A stretch of 64,000 nt of DNA from an uncultured Clostridia bacterium (GCA_937894675.1 CALCQO010000002.1:62001-126000), one strand, 5' to 3'; positions 1 to 8,851 are shown, counted from the stretch's first letter. Notes: a model not told the origin generated them from the letters alone. Translations and numbers: made by a program.

Positions 1-1994
1 AGCCAGGATCGCAGAGAACTGCTCTCCCAGGTAATGTTTACCCGCTGCTGATGGTACAGCTGGCTGTCCAAACCATATACGGAAAGGAGCAAAGCTCGAT
101 TGCCTTCCCGGGCTAAAACACGCCACTGAATGTCTTCTGTGCTGCCCCGGTTGTTATCCTGCTCATAGCTGCCAAAGGAAACCGTATTGCCCACTCGGTA
201 CACACTGTCCCAGCGGGATACCGGCACAGCTGTTGGTCTGGCTGTCGGGCGTGCCGTTGGCCTTGCAGTTGGTTTGGCCGTCGGGCGTGCCGTTGGATTT
301 GCAGTTGGTCTGGCCGTCGGACGCGCCGTTGGTACAGCGGTTGCCCATGTTTGCGCAGCCGGCACCACTTGCTGCTGATATGATGGGGCTTGGGTTACTA
401 TCACTTCTGATGCAGTGGGTATAAACTGATTGCTCCTGTTTCTGTTCACTATAAAGATTCCGATTGCCAGAGCGCTCACCAGCAAAGCGGCAACCCACAA
501 ACTCCTCTTTCCACTTTTCCAGGAGGGGGCGGCAGTATGCCCCGCCGCACCCGATACTGGCTGTGCCGACTGATTGCCCTCCATCGGGTGGGTGCCATCC
601 ATCATTTCATCTATCCCCGAAGGCCGCGGCGCCGGCACGCTCCTGCGCATCCTGAACAGCACGACTTCCGGCGAGTTGCGGCCATCCGCGCCTTGGCTGA
701 CAGGAATCCATTGTTCACCCGCCACCTCGTAGCCAGGCAAACGAGGCGCATCCACCCAAGTAACTTCGCCCTGCTTTACCTCAACTTGCCCGCGATAGAT
801 TTCCTGCCCCATTTCTGATTGGCCAATTACAGGAACAAAACTTCGGGACGCAACCGTCTGCTCAATGCGGTATAAAAAGGTTATTTTATCCCGCAGGCTT
901 CTGCCGGATACGTCCACGCCAACGCGCACACTTCCTTCCCCTACAACTTCATATCCAGGCAATTGGGGGGCATAGATGACACTTTCTTGTCCCGCTGGGC
1001 AAACCTCGATGACATTCTGTATTTCCTGCAGGCTTCCCTCCAGCAGGCAGGTGATGCGTATTTCGCAATTCTCTATCCCTTGGCTGTGCTGCACAGCTTC
1101 CAGGGCTGCCCGCATCTCCTGAGCGCTTTGATATCTATCTTCCGGCCGATAGGCGCAAGCTTTCAGAATAACCCGGGATAATCCTTCCTCCGCCTGGCAT
1201 GGCGGCGGCAAAGCCTGTCCCTGAGTACGCCTGATGATGGCCATTTCCGGGTTCATGTTCTCTTCGGTCACAAAGGGTAAAAACCCCTTGTTCATATAGC
1301 GGTACAACACAATGCCCAAAGAATAGATATCCACCGTCTGGTCGTAGTTGGCATTGCCGTTGTATACTTCCGGCGCCATGTAGTTGGGCGTCCCCGTGCG
1401 GGTAGAGGCATAGCCCGTCGCTTGCAGGGCACGGGCAGTGCCAAAGTCTCCCAACTTATAGTCTCCATACGCATCGATGAAGATGTTGGCAGGTTTGATA
1501 TCCCGGTGGATCAGGTTTCTGCTCTGCAGGGTTTCCAAAGCGCGCAGCATATGGACGCCAAGACGGAACACCTCATCCCGGCTCATACCTCCCGTTTTCC
1601 TCACATGGCTGGGCAGGCTGGTCAGCAGCTCCATCCGCAGGAACAGGTCGTACCCCATCCCCTCTGTCTTCTTGACAATCTCATGTTCTTCGTAGGCCAC
1701 AATATGGGGAAGCCCCCGAAGCTTTACCATGGCCTCGATTTCTTTCACCAGCTGTTCCAGTTCCCGGTCGTACAGTTTCTGGATGGTGGTTCTTGAGATG
1801 CCGGACAGCTCATCCATCTCGTCCCGCACCGTTTCGCTGGGGATGGAGATATGTTTAACCGCGGCATTCTGGGTAATCTTGGCATAGCGATCCTCACGGT
1901 GGGCTTTCCACACCGTGCCAAAGCTTCCCCGGCCGATTACCTCGTCAATAACCCAGTTGGGCCAAATAGGCTCAAAAAGATGGATGTCCGGCAA
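1..1994 (-). CDS. Transmembrane Ser/Thr protein kinase with DUF6273-like ectodomain (3' end outside window)
   Basis: The N-terminal 285 residues or so are a Hanks-type kinase with a GRGSFG loop, HRDIKPAN catalytic loop, DFG and APE motifs, so it should be active. Two MucBP-like segments (about residues 300-445) follow, then one membrane helix near residues 497-519, a Pro-Thr-Ala-Arg stalk (about 549-589), and the start of a DUF6273-like domain that runs off the left edge. The kinase should face the cytoplasm and the DUF6273 part the outside. The TTG at 1994 aligns with the ATG of the paralogue at 5589 and has GGAAGGGG upstream; an in-frame ATG at 2012 would add six residues. It is last in the leftward arm, about 100 bases after the paralogous kinase, and is nearly identical to it through the kinase core. 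The kinase call is firm; the ligand is unknown. Confidence 0.9.
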   Translation of the reverse strand, partial: MPDIHLFEPIWPNWVIDEVIGRGSFGTVWKAHREDRYAKITQNAAVKHISIPSETVRDEMDELSGISRTTIQKLYDRELEQLVKEIEAMVKLRGLPHIVAYEEHEIVKKTEGMGYDLFLRMELLTSLPSHVRKTGGMSRDEVFRLGVHMLRALETLQSRNLIHRDIKPANIFIDAYGDYKLGDFGTARALQATGYASTRTGTPNYMAPEVYNGNANYDQTVDIYSLGIVLYRYMNKGFLPFVTEENMNPEMAIIRRTQGQALPPPCQAEEGLSRVILKACAYRPEDRYQSAQEMRAALEAVQHSQGIENCEIRITCLLEGSLQEIQNVIEVCPAGQESVIYAPQLPGYEVVGEGSVRVGVDVSGRSLRDKITFLYRIEQTVASRSFVPVIGQSEMGQEIYRGQVEVKQGEVTWVDAPRLPGYEVAGEQWIPVSQGADGRNSPEVVLFRMRRSVPAPRPSGIDEMMDGTHPMEGNQSAQPVSGAAGHTAAPSWKSGKRSLWVAALLVSALAIGIFIVNRNRSNQFIPTASEVIVTQAPSYQQQVVPAAQTWATAVPTARPTARPTANPTARPTAKPTARPTARPTARPTAVPVSRWDSVYRVGNTVSFGSYEQDNNRGSTEDIQWRVLAREGNRALLLSVYGLDSQLYHQQRVNITWESSSLRSW
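228..346 (-). repeat. 12-bp tandem repeat coding a Pro-Thr-Ala-Arg stalk
   Basis: About nine degenerate copies of a 12-base unit in frame with the kinase gene, giving a repeated PTAR/PTAN/PTAK tetrapeptide directly outside the membrane helix. This is likely a flexible, positively charged spacer, perhaps wall-spanning. Such units are prone to copy-number slippage. Confidence 0.8.
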
Positions 1995-2094
1995 AAATCT
2001 ATCCCCTTCCATACCGCAATGGGTTTATCATATAAAACTGTAATCCAGACCTCATCTGCGTCCTACAGGATTTGACAGCACAACAGTTCTTTCT

Positions 2095-5000
2095 TTACAG
2101 TTTTTTAAATGGAATGTTATTTGATTTAGCATACCGTTCAGCTGAGGAATCCGGCGCCGCCCTCAATGTCAATTTCGGACAATTCTCAAACGCCCAGAGA
2201 TCGAAAATCATTTTATTGTTATAGATTTTCATTGTTGTAAGGGCTGCGCAATCCGAAAAGGAACTTTGCCCAATTTTTGCGACTTTCTGCGGAATTTCGA
2301 CTGTCTTTAGAGCAGAGCACCTCCGGAAGGCGAAGTTTTTAATCTCCACAATGCTTTCCGGAAGTTTGATGGCTTTTAGCTTTTCACATCCTTCAAACGT
2401 ACGCTCACCAATTGTTTTAACTCCCTCCGGGATCTGAATGGAAGGCAACGATTTACATCCAGCAAACGCGGAATCACCAATTACTGTAACGGATACGGGG
2501 ATGTTAATAGATGAAAGCGAAGGACAAACAGCAAACGCATGATTACCAATGCTTTTTGCGCTTTTGGGAAGCTGGACAGATTTCAATGCTTCGCACCAGG
2601 AGAGAACATCTTTCTCTATTCTGGTTACACCTTCGGGAATCTTGATGGTTTGCAGTCTATTGCAGTCTTTAAACGCAGCAACGCCAATTTCCTGAACGCT
2701 TCCCGGGATCATTACGGACTCGATATTGGAGTATTGGAACGCGCTGCTTCCGATGCTTTTCATACCGGTTGGGATCGTACACTTTTTAATCCTTCGGTCT
2801 ACAATCTGCACAACCCTGACAGCCTGTTTATCAATCAACAGGCCATTTTGCACTTCAAAAAATGTATTCTCCGGTGAAATAGTTATCGTCGGCTCGCTAA
2901 TTATAAAATCGAATGGAAAGCTGCCAATATGTCGCAAACTGGCAGGGATTTCAACGGAAGTCAGGGCCCTGCAGTCTTGAAAAACTTCATCGCCGATGCT
3001 GGTGACACCATTTGGTATTGTGATGGATGAAAGATTATCGCAGCCATAAAAAGCGCCGTCCCCGATGCTTTTCACACTGTCAGGGAAATCTATACATCTC
3101 ATCCACGCTTCGGAGAAAGCCATTGCTTCAATGCTTTGCACCCCCTGGGGGATGGCATACTTTTCAACACCTTTTGCGTTTGCGCTTAACGCAATGGCTC
3201 TGTTGGTAGCTTTTTCAATCAGTAGTCCGTTCTCCACTGCAAAGTTGGGATGGTTTCCATCGGCAGAAAAGGATAAGGAAGGCGCAAAGGGATTCCCCTT
3301 AATCCAACGTAAACTATCCGGAAGCCGCAGCGTCCCTTTCAGCGAAGAGTTCCGATAGGCCCCCTCCTCAATACCCACAACAGGTAAACCGCCTAAAAGG
3401 ACAGGAATTATGCTGTTATCTGTTTCATTATGGTAATGCTTGATGCTTGCATACTGTTCAACACCGTCATCATAAATATTAAAATCGATGAAATTCACCC
3501 CCTGTTCCTCACGCGCGGAAGTAACCACCGGCTCCTTCCGCTGCTTGGCAGCGGGCGTCTGGGTAGGGAGGGACGTCGCCGCAACAGCAGGCGTATTTGT
3601 TTGTACTTCACTGCTGCCGGCAAGTACTTTCCCCGCAAACTGACCGACAGATTCTCCATTAACATACCATGTTGCCTGCTGGTTTCCAGCCTTTAATGAT
3701 GAGGAAACATAGAACACCCTGCTGCTGCCCGCAGCGATTGTTGGCGGAGAAAAAAACTCAACCGACCCTCCATTTACGCTGTAGGATAAATCAATCGTCA
3801 TGTCCTGTTCACTTGTGTTTGTAATTTCCGTGCTTAGATAAAACCCCTCGCCCTCGCGCAGGTCGCTGAGATATACATCATGTGAAAACAGCGAATAGGC
3901 ATTTGTTTTGATGGAAAGCTTCATAAAACCAAAACGATAATCCAACTTGCTAAGGTCCGCTGCCGGCGTAGAGGTCGCGGACGGAGCCACCGTTGCAGTA
4001 TGCGCAGCTGTGGTAGGTGGAGCATTCGACACCGTAGGAGCGACCGTCGCCGCAATTGTGGTTGCCGCCGTAACAGGCGCCTTGGCTGTTACCTTTGCCG
4101 TTGGCGGCAATACCGGGGGGGCGGAGGTCAGCTTCATCACCGCGAAAGCGGATAGGAGGAGGATGGCAGCAGCGATAGGGACAAGTCCTTTTTTTACCGA
4201 TTTCTTCTTCTCCCATAGAAAAAGCGCTTGCTTAGGTTCTGCCTTCCCGTCCCGGGAGACATGTACAGAAATGCTTTCCTCGCTGACCAGCGTATACCCT
4301 GTTTGCTGCGGCGCTGGGATCATCGTAGCCTGCCCGATTTGGCACGCAACCAATTTGCGGGATAGATTTTCTCCTTTTATTGTTTCACAGATAACCGGCA
4401 CTTTCACAAAGTCCGCAGGCTCTCTCGCCGCTTTTACAGGGGGTTGCGGAGGGTTCGCAATGGTTTGCTCAATTTGATAAACAAAGGTTACCTTGTCAGG
4501 ATTTCCGCAGCCACTTTCATCCGCTGACACAACAATTGTATTGTTTCCGATTACCTCATAGCCTTTGAGTACTGGCGCGTAGATATTCTTTTTGCTGCCC
4601 GCCTCAAAAATTTCCACCGTGCTTTCCAGTACCAGGTTGCTGCCGGATAATATGCAAACAACCGGCACGCTGCAATTCGCAACGCTGCGGTTTTGCAGGT
4701 TGTTCAGCGCCTGCCGCAACTCGCGCGCGTTTTGATAACGGTCCGCGGGGGCATAGGCGCAGGCTTTGAGAATCACATGGGAGAGCTCCGCATCCGCGCC
4801 GGAGGGCGGGGGCATGGGCGTTCCCTTGATTCGTTTGAGCAAAGCGGCTTCCGCGTCCATCTCCCGATCGTTGGTAAAAGGCAGAAAGCCATTATTCATA
4901 TAGCGGTACAGCATAATACCCAGCGAGTAGATATCTACCGTCTGGTCATAAGAGGCGATACTGTTATACACTTCAGGCGCCATGTAGTTAGGCGAGCCGG

Positions 5001-5589
5001 CACGGGTTGAAGCGTATCCCGCACCCTGCAAGGCGCGGGCGGTGCCAAAATCCCCCAGCTTATAGTTGCCATACCCGTCAACAAAAACATTCTGGGGTTT
5101 GATATCGCGGTGGATAAAATTCTTACTCTGCAAAATCTCCAACGCCTGCGCCATGTGAATACCTAATTTAATAACATCCTCTTTTTGGAACGGGTTCCCT
5201 TGCTGAATATAGCTAGGCAGGCTGGTTAACAACTCCATGCGCAGGAATAGATCAAAGCCTGTCCCCTCAGGCTTTTCAACGATTTTATGCTCTTCATAAG
5301 CAACAATATGAGGCGCTCCCTTTAGGTTAATCATCGCCTCAATTTCCTTAACCAACTGATCCAGCTGTCCCCGATAATACTTGCGCGCCGTTGAAAGGGA
5401 GACGCCTGCCATCTCTTGCGCCGCCGTTTCGTTGGGGAGAGAGATATGTTTCACCGCCGCATTCTGGGTGATGGCGGCATAGCGCTCCACGCGGTGGGCT
5501 TTCCACACCGTGCCAAAGCTTCCCCGGCCGATAACCTCATCAATCACCCAATTTGGCCATATCGGCTCAAAGGAATGGATATCTGACAT
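2095..5589 (-). CDS. Transmembrane Ser/Thr protein kinase with leucine-rich-repeat ectodomain
   Basis: 1164 residues. The kinase domain occupies about 1-285: glycine loop at 21-28, K47, HRD at 160-162, DFG at 180-182, APE at 204-206, with Ser/Thr in the activation loop. Two MucBP-like segments follow (about 310-450), a membrane helix near 463-488, a Thr/Ala-rich stalk, an Ig-like/beta-rich stretch (about 545-650), then BspA-type LRR_5 repeats (IGxxAFxxCxxLxxIxIP pattern) from about 700 to the end. It should sense something outside the cell and phosphorylate cytoplasmic partners. The start has a good AAGGAG site. It lies 40 bases after the PP2C gene, and the same LRR type recurs in the lipoprotein at 17040, so both may recognise similar ligands (inference). 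Confidence 0.92.
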   Translation of the reverse strand: MSDIHSFEPIWPNWVIDEVIGRGSFGTVWKAHRVERYAAITQNAAVKHISLPNETAAQEMAGVSLSTARKYYRGQLDQLVKEIEAMINLKGAPHIVAYEEHKIVEKPEGTGFDLFLRMELLTSLPSYIQQGNPFQKEDVIKLGIHMAQALEILQSKNFIHRDIKPQNVFVDGYGNYKLGDFGTARALQGAGYASTRAGSPNYMAPEVYNSIASYDQTVDIYSLGIMLYRYMNNGFLPFTNDREMDAEAALLKRIKGTPMPPPSGADAELSHVILKACAYAPADRYQNARELRQALNNLQNRSVANCSVPVVCILSGSNLVLESTVEIFEAGSKKNIYAPVLKGYEVIGNNTIVVSADESGCGNPDKVTFVYQIEQTIANPPQPPVKAAREPADFVKVPVICETIKGENLSRKLVACQIGQATMIPAPQQTGYTLVSEESISVHVSRDGKAEPKQALFLWEKKKSVKKGLVPIAAAILLLSAFAVMKLTSAPPVLPPTAKVTAKAPVTAATTIAATVAPTVSNAPPTTAAHTATVAPSATSTPAADLSKLDYRFGFMKLSIKTNAYSLFSHDVYLSDLREGEGFYLSTEITNTSEQDMTIDLSYSVNGGSVEFFSPPTIAAGSSRVFYVSSSLKAGNQQATWYVNGESVGQFAGKVLAGSSEVQTNTPAVAATSLPTQTPAAKQRKEPVVTSAREEQGVNFIDFNIYDDGVEQYASIKHYHNETDNSIIPVLLGGLPVVGIEEGAYRNSSLKGTLRLPDSLRWIKGNPFAPSLSFSADGNHPNFAVENGLLIEKATNRAIALSANAKGVEKYAIPQGVQSIEAMAFSEAWMRCIDFPDSVKSIGDGAFYGCDNLSSITIPNGVTSIGDEVFQDCRALTSVEIPASLRHIGSFPFDFIISEPTITISPENTFFEVQNGLLIDKQAVRVVQIVDRRIKKCTIPTGMKSIGSSAFQYSNIESVMIPGSVQEIGVAAFKDCNRLQTIKIPEGVTRIEKDVLSWCEALKSVQLPKSAKSIGNHAFAVCPSLSSINIPVSVTVIGDSAFAGCKSLPSIQIPEGVKTIGERTFEGCEKLKAIKLPESIVEIKNFAFRRCSALKTVEIPQKVAKIGQSSFSDCAALTTMKIYNNKMIFDLWAFENCPKLTLRAAPDSSAERYAKSNNIPFKKL

Positions 5590-5629
5590 GATCTTTCTCC
5601 TTAAGCGTGCTTATAAAATACTTCTTCCT

Positions 5630-6619
5630 TTAAGGCTGGATGCTGATTTCAGACCGAATCACCAGCTTTTTTCCAGACACGCTGGGCATTTGGTAGGTTT
5701 GTGTCACATGTAACCGCTGGCTGGTTTCTGCCTGTTGAAGTGGCTGAGGCACAGCTTTTCTGCCGCCAAGGGTTGTTTCAAACACATCCTCTTCCAAAGT
5801 CTCCATACGCAGATGTGGAGAAACTTCCGGGACTTCCACATCCAACACAATCAGGGTTGTGTTGTCCAGACCGCCGGCACCCAAAGCTCGATCGTAAATA
5901 GCCTGTGCACAGGCATCCGTTTCTTTGTTCTGCGCAAGCAAGTCTGCAAGCGCCTGGAAATCCAGCATGTCCGTCACACCGTCCGTACAAATCAGATACC
6001 GATCCCCGTGAACCAGCGGCATGGGCCGGGCTACCGACGCTGTACAGATGCCGTTTTCCTCTTCATCCATCCCGATATACCGCACCACCATATGGCGCTG
6101 GGGATGAACAGCAGCCTCCTTGGGGGTGATCATCCCCGCATCCAGCAGCATCTGCACCTTGGAATGATCTTTCGTCATGCAAATTAGCTGCCCCTGGTGG
6201 AGGCGGTAAACCCTCGAATCCCCCACATGGGCAACATGCAGCGCCTGATCGTTTACATATACCATCGCGATGGTGCATCCGCCGCCCGGTACAGCCTGAC
6301 TGACCAGTCGGTTCACTTCCCTTGTCCAGGGAATGATGGCATCGGCAAAGCGCTCTGTTTGCAAAACCTTTTGAAAGGTCTCCAAATGGGCAACGGTTTT
6401 GGTGGACGCTACTTCTCCGCTAAAAGCGCCGCCAATGCCGTCAGAAACGCCAAAAAGGCTGCCCTGCAAAGAAAAAGTACCTTGCACAGCGGCCTCTGTG
6501 TCAATTGTTTCCAACGTTGGAAACTGGCCGTTGAAATAATACGCATCCTCATTATTGGTGCGGATCCGCCCCATGCCGCTGCGCACTGCCGCTTTCATCT
6601 GATTCGCCATCTTCCTCAC
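5630..6619 (-). CDS. PP2C-family Ser/Thr phosphatase
   Basis: 329 residues, soluble, with the PP2C metal-site motifs in order: RTNNEDA, GVSDGIGG, HVGDSR, TDGVTD and GGLDNTT. It should remove phosphate from Ser/Thr sites and so oppose the two kinases encoded downstream. The GTG at 6619 overlaps the stop of the small gene upstream, implying translational coupling; an ATG at 6610 (MANQ) is an alternative start. A Thr- and acid-rich tail of about 70 residues (with TLEEDVFETTL) follows the catalytic domain and could itself be a kinase substrate or FHA ligand (inference). Family assignment is firm. Confidence 0.93.
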   Translation of the reverse strand: MRKMANQMKAAVRSGMGRIRTNNEDAYYFNGQFPTLETIDTEAAVQGTFSLQGSLFGVSDGIGGAFSGEVASTKTVAHLETFQKVLQTERFADAIIPWTREVNRLVSQAVPGGGCTIAMVYVNDQALHVAHVGDSRVYRLHQGQLICMTKDHSKVQMLLDAGMITPKEAAVHPQRHMVVRYIGMDEEENGICTASVARPMPLVHGDRYLICTDGVTDMLDFQALADLLAQNKETDACAQAIYDRALGAGGLDNTTLIVLDVEVPEVSPHLRMETLEEDVFETTLGGRKAVPQPLQQAETSQRLHVTQTYQMPSVSGKKLVIRSEISIQP

Positions 6620-6843
6620 CTGTCCTCGTCCCGCTTGGGCATGATGTGTTCAGGCTGCCCAGCAGCAGCTTGGATGAAATCCAATTCCTCTTCTGTCAGC
6701 AAATCTTTATCGTAATCATCTTCCTGGAGCACCTCACGAATTGTCTGGCTTAATTGATCTTTTGGATCGCAGAATTCATGCTGCTCCTTCAGAAGCTTAA
6801 ATAATTTTATCATTTCTTCATCCCGCTTCAAATCATCCAACAA
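6616..6843 (-). CDS. Small acidic protein with leader-like C-terminus
   Basis: 75 residues, strongly charged, with no membrane segment or Cys pair. The TTG at 6843 has AGGAG upstream. The end, LLTEEELDFIQAAAG, resembles the conserved tail of Nif11-like leaders (LSTEQLEDVAGG in the genes just upstream), but the double glycine is AG and only a short charged tail follows. It could be a decayed precursor or a small regulatory or adaptor protein for the phosphatase it overlaps. The family is not recognised. Confidence 0.65.
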   Translation of the reverse strand: MLDDLKRDEEMIKLFKLLKEQHEFCDPKDQLSQTIREVLQEDDYDKDLLTEEELDFIQAAAGQPEHIMPKRDEDR

Positions 6844-6969
6844 TTTCTACTGCTCCTATTCCTTAACAATGGCATACACCATCTTGCGTATCATATAGTA
6901 GTTCATTTATTAAGAGCAATACCGTCCGTATCATCATAGCATAAACCGTCTTTGTATTATACCGGGTCT

Positions 6970-7044
6970 GACGATACAGAAAGATTGAGTAAGAGTAGAA
7001 TTGGTGCCCATCCTCTTTCCTGCTTCCAATCGTTCTGTATCGTC
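6970..7044 (-). repeat. 18-bp inverted repeat between precursor and signalling genes
   Basis: Arms 6970-6987 and 7027-7044 (GACGATACAGAAAGATTG) pair with one mismatch around a spacer of about 39 bases. It starts 25 bases after the precursor stop, inside a 226-base gap. No T-tract follows, so it looks more like a transcript-stabilising or attenuating hairpin than an intrinsic terminator. A TATAAT lies just beyond it at 6956-6961 on this strand and may restart transcription for the genes downstream. Confidence 0.6.
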
Positions 7045-7069
7045 ATGTGCCTTGATTCATCAATCGTTT

Positions 7070-7417
7070 TCACCAACCCAATAGTTTTCGAAACCACTTT
7101 ATAAGAATTTGAGTAGGTTTTATTGTTGGTAGAAAAGGCCATGTAGGCATCATCACGCCCCCAGCAACACTTTCCAGTTGATCCGTGCTTAGCTCACCTT
7201 TTTTCTGTTGGTCTATTGCTACAATCCCTTCAGCAAACTCCTCCAGTTCTTCCACGGTAAAGTCATGTCCATTCTTGTTAATTAGTAAAACCGCTTCCTC
7301 AGCAGACAATTCTGTCAGTTTTGCATGTAAGGATTCATCCAGCAACAGGCAATTGGCTAGCTGTTCCGCTCTTTCTGGTGTAAGCATGGCTACCACGTCT
7401 TTACTGCTTCTGCGCAT
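7070..7417 (-). CDS. Peptide precursor 1: Nif11-like leader, double-glycine site, cationic core
   Basis: 115 residues. The leader has the Nif11-like pattern (LTxERAEQL, GHDFTVEELEEFA) and ends LSTDQLESVAGG. Cleavage after Gly87 would free a 28-residue core that starts VMMPTW and ends WFRKLLGW. The core has no Cys, no acidic residue, three Trp and net charge about +4, so it looks amphipathic and unmodified. It lies 2 bases after precursor 2. Alignment with precursor 2 favours the ATG at 7387 (MLTPERAEQ); the longer start at 7417 has a weak AAGCGG site. The C39 exporter across the divergent promoter is the likely processing partner. Activity (bacteriocin or signal) is not known. Confidence 0.85.
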   Translation of the reverse strand: MRRSSKDVVAMLTPERAEQLANCLLLDESLHAKLTELSAEEAVLLINKNGHDFTVEELEEFAEGIVAIDQQKKGELSTDQLESVAGGVMMPTWPFLPTIKPTQILIKWFRKLLGW

Positions 7418-7419
7418 TG

Positions 7420-7755
7420 TTACCGCTTTTTAGTTGCCTTGTCCCAAATATAATCCAAACCTTTTTTTATTGCCCACCCGGCAACCAGCTTCAGTCCCCA
7501 CAAGCCTATCGCCGCCCAAGCAATTCCTCCGGCAACATCTTCCAGCTGTTCCGTGCTCAGCTCTCCGCTTTCATGCTGCGCAACAGCTACAATCCCAGCA
7601 CCATATTCTTGGAGTTCATCTGCGGTAAAGTTATGCCCATCTTGATGCATTGCCGCTACCGCCTCGTCCACAGGCAATGCTATCAGCCTTTGTCCCCGCG
7701 CCTCATCACTTGTCAGATAATTGGTCAGCAGTTCCGCTCTTTCTTTGGTTAACAT
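7420..7755 (-). CDS. Peptide precursor 2: Nif11-like leader, double-glycine site, Trp-rich core
   Basis: 111 residues, paralogous to precursor 1 in the leader (MLTKERAELL, GHNFTADELQEYG, ELSTEQLEDVAGG). Cleavage after Gly77 gives a 34-residue core rich in Trp, Ala, Gly and Lys, ending DKATKKR, with four Trp and net charge about +5 and no Cys. The hydrophobic first half and basic tail are typical of membrane-active class II bacteriocins. An AAGGAG site precedes the ATG. The core is quite different from that of precursor 1 while the leader is kept, as expected for substrates of a single exporter. Confidence 0.87.
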   Translation of the reverse strand: MLTKERAELLTNYLTSDEARGQRLIALPVDEAVAAMHQDGHNFTADELQEYGAGIVAVAQHESGELSTEQLEDVAGGIAWAAIGLWGLKLVAGWAIKKGLDYIWDKATKKR

Positions 7756-7846
7756 GGTATTCTCCTTTCAAATATCGTTTCTTTATTCGATAGTGCATTT
7801 CTTGGCGTAATACCTTTCCTGCACAGAATCGTGAATGTACTCATCC

Positions 7847-8425
7847 CTACCGGCTTTTGGGCATATACCAATGGGTGTTCATACGGTAGAAATATAGTAG
7901 GCCGCCCTTGGGAACCTGCGTTAATGCATGGTATACATTCATATAATCACCAGCTCCCATGGATATCCCCATAGCTCCCATGGATCCCAGAAGCGAGAGA
8001 GAAGGCTTGATGAGGAATAGTATAAAGGGCAGAAAACCAAAGACCATGTTCGGCAGCAAACTCATGAGAATAAATCGGGTTTTGCTCATATCTTCCGGCC
8101 CTAGCGCAAACATCATCATCTTGGAGGGGTAGAGGTACACGTACACATCCTCTTTGAAACAGATTGCGTGCAGCAGCTCATGAGGAACAATGGATAAAAG
8201 GGCGAGCACGAATCCGAAAATGTTGATGCTGCTAGGTCCGTTGCCTATGACAACCAGGAGAATAATCATTACGAAGAATATGATGGATGAAACAATGTTT
8301 ACCACCAGAACCATTCTTTTCTCTGATGGTTCGCGAAACGGTGTTGCGCCGTCCACAATTCTTTGCGCTGGGAGAGAGGCAGAATTCCCATGATAGTTTC
8401 CCATAAAGTGCAGTTTCATTCTCAT
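7847..8425 (-). CDS. DUF3267-type integral membrane metalloprotease-like protein
   Basis: 192 residues with four or more membrane helices and a zinc-protease motif HELLH (in PHELLHAIC) after the second helix, as in DUF3267 (putative zincin) proteins. An AAGGAGGATGAGA site precedes the ATG. It is the first gene of the leftward arm, directly before the peptide precursors. Possible jobs are self-immunity, trimming of the exported peptide, or cleavage of a membrane regulator; the sequence does not decide. Family call good, role unknown. Confidence 0.8.
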   Translation of the reverse strand: MRMKLHFMGNYHGNSASLPAQRIVDGATPFREPSEKRMVLVVNIVSSIIFFVMIILLVVIGNGPSSINIFGFVLALLSIVPHELLHAICFKEDVYVYLYPSKMMMFALGPEDMSKTRFILMSLLPNMVFGFLPFILFLIKPSLSLLGSMGAMGISMGAGDYMNVYHALTQVPKGGLLYFYRMNTHWYMPKSR

Positions 8426-8723
8426 CCTCCTTCCTCGGCTTTCACTTTCTTATACACAAGTCAGCAGATGTTTGTTACACTTTCCAGAAACATTTTACTG
8501 CATATATATAACAAAATATTTGAATGGATTTTTAGATAGGCAATGCTTTCCTGCCAACAGATTTCCTTTTCCCCTTTCATCCAGTCATATGGATTTGAGA
8601 ACAGGAAGATTATGCATAGAACACATCAACAATAAATGAGCTGAAATAGGCTTATTCTTTTAAAGTGTTGCAACCAAAGCCGGATAATAATATTTCCCAG
8701 AAAAATCTCAATAATCCTGCATA

Positions 8724-8752
8724 TTGAAAAAGAGAAAGACACATGGTATATT
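8724..8752 (+). promoter_or_regulatory. Promoter for the exporter arm within a 426-base divergent spacer
   Basis: TTGAAA, 17-base spacer, TATATT, about 100 bases before the sigma gene. The whole AT-rich spacer 8426-8851 holds no gene and must carry promoters for both arms. The string GAAAGACACATG in this promoter's spacer recurs at 10306-10317 just before the C39 exporter gene, and GTTTGTTAC occurs both at about 8469 and about 10333, so a shared regulator or sigma site is possible. Confidence 0.5.
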
Positions 8753-8851
8753 GTTTATACTTACTTCTATCAATCGCCGAAAGCCATAATCATTCGGCCT
8801 TATTTATTATTGCGGTAAACGCATAATAAGCTCTGATAAGGTGGTGAATAC

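Noticed and set aside
228..346. Possible CRISPR-like array
   Set aside because: Units are 12 bp, contiguous, without spacers and in frame with a protein stalk; no cas genes.
6957..7142. Alternative 61-codon frame over the precursor 1 core
   Set aside because: No ribosome site; out of frame with a well-supported precursor.
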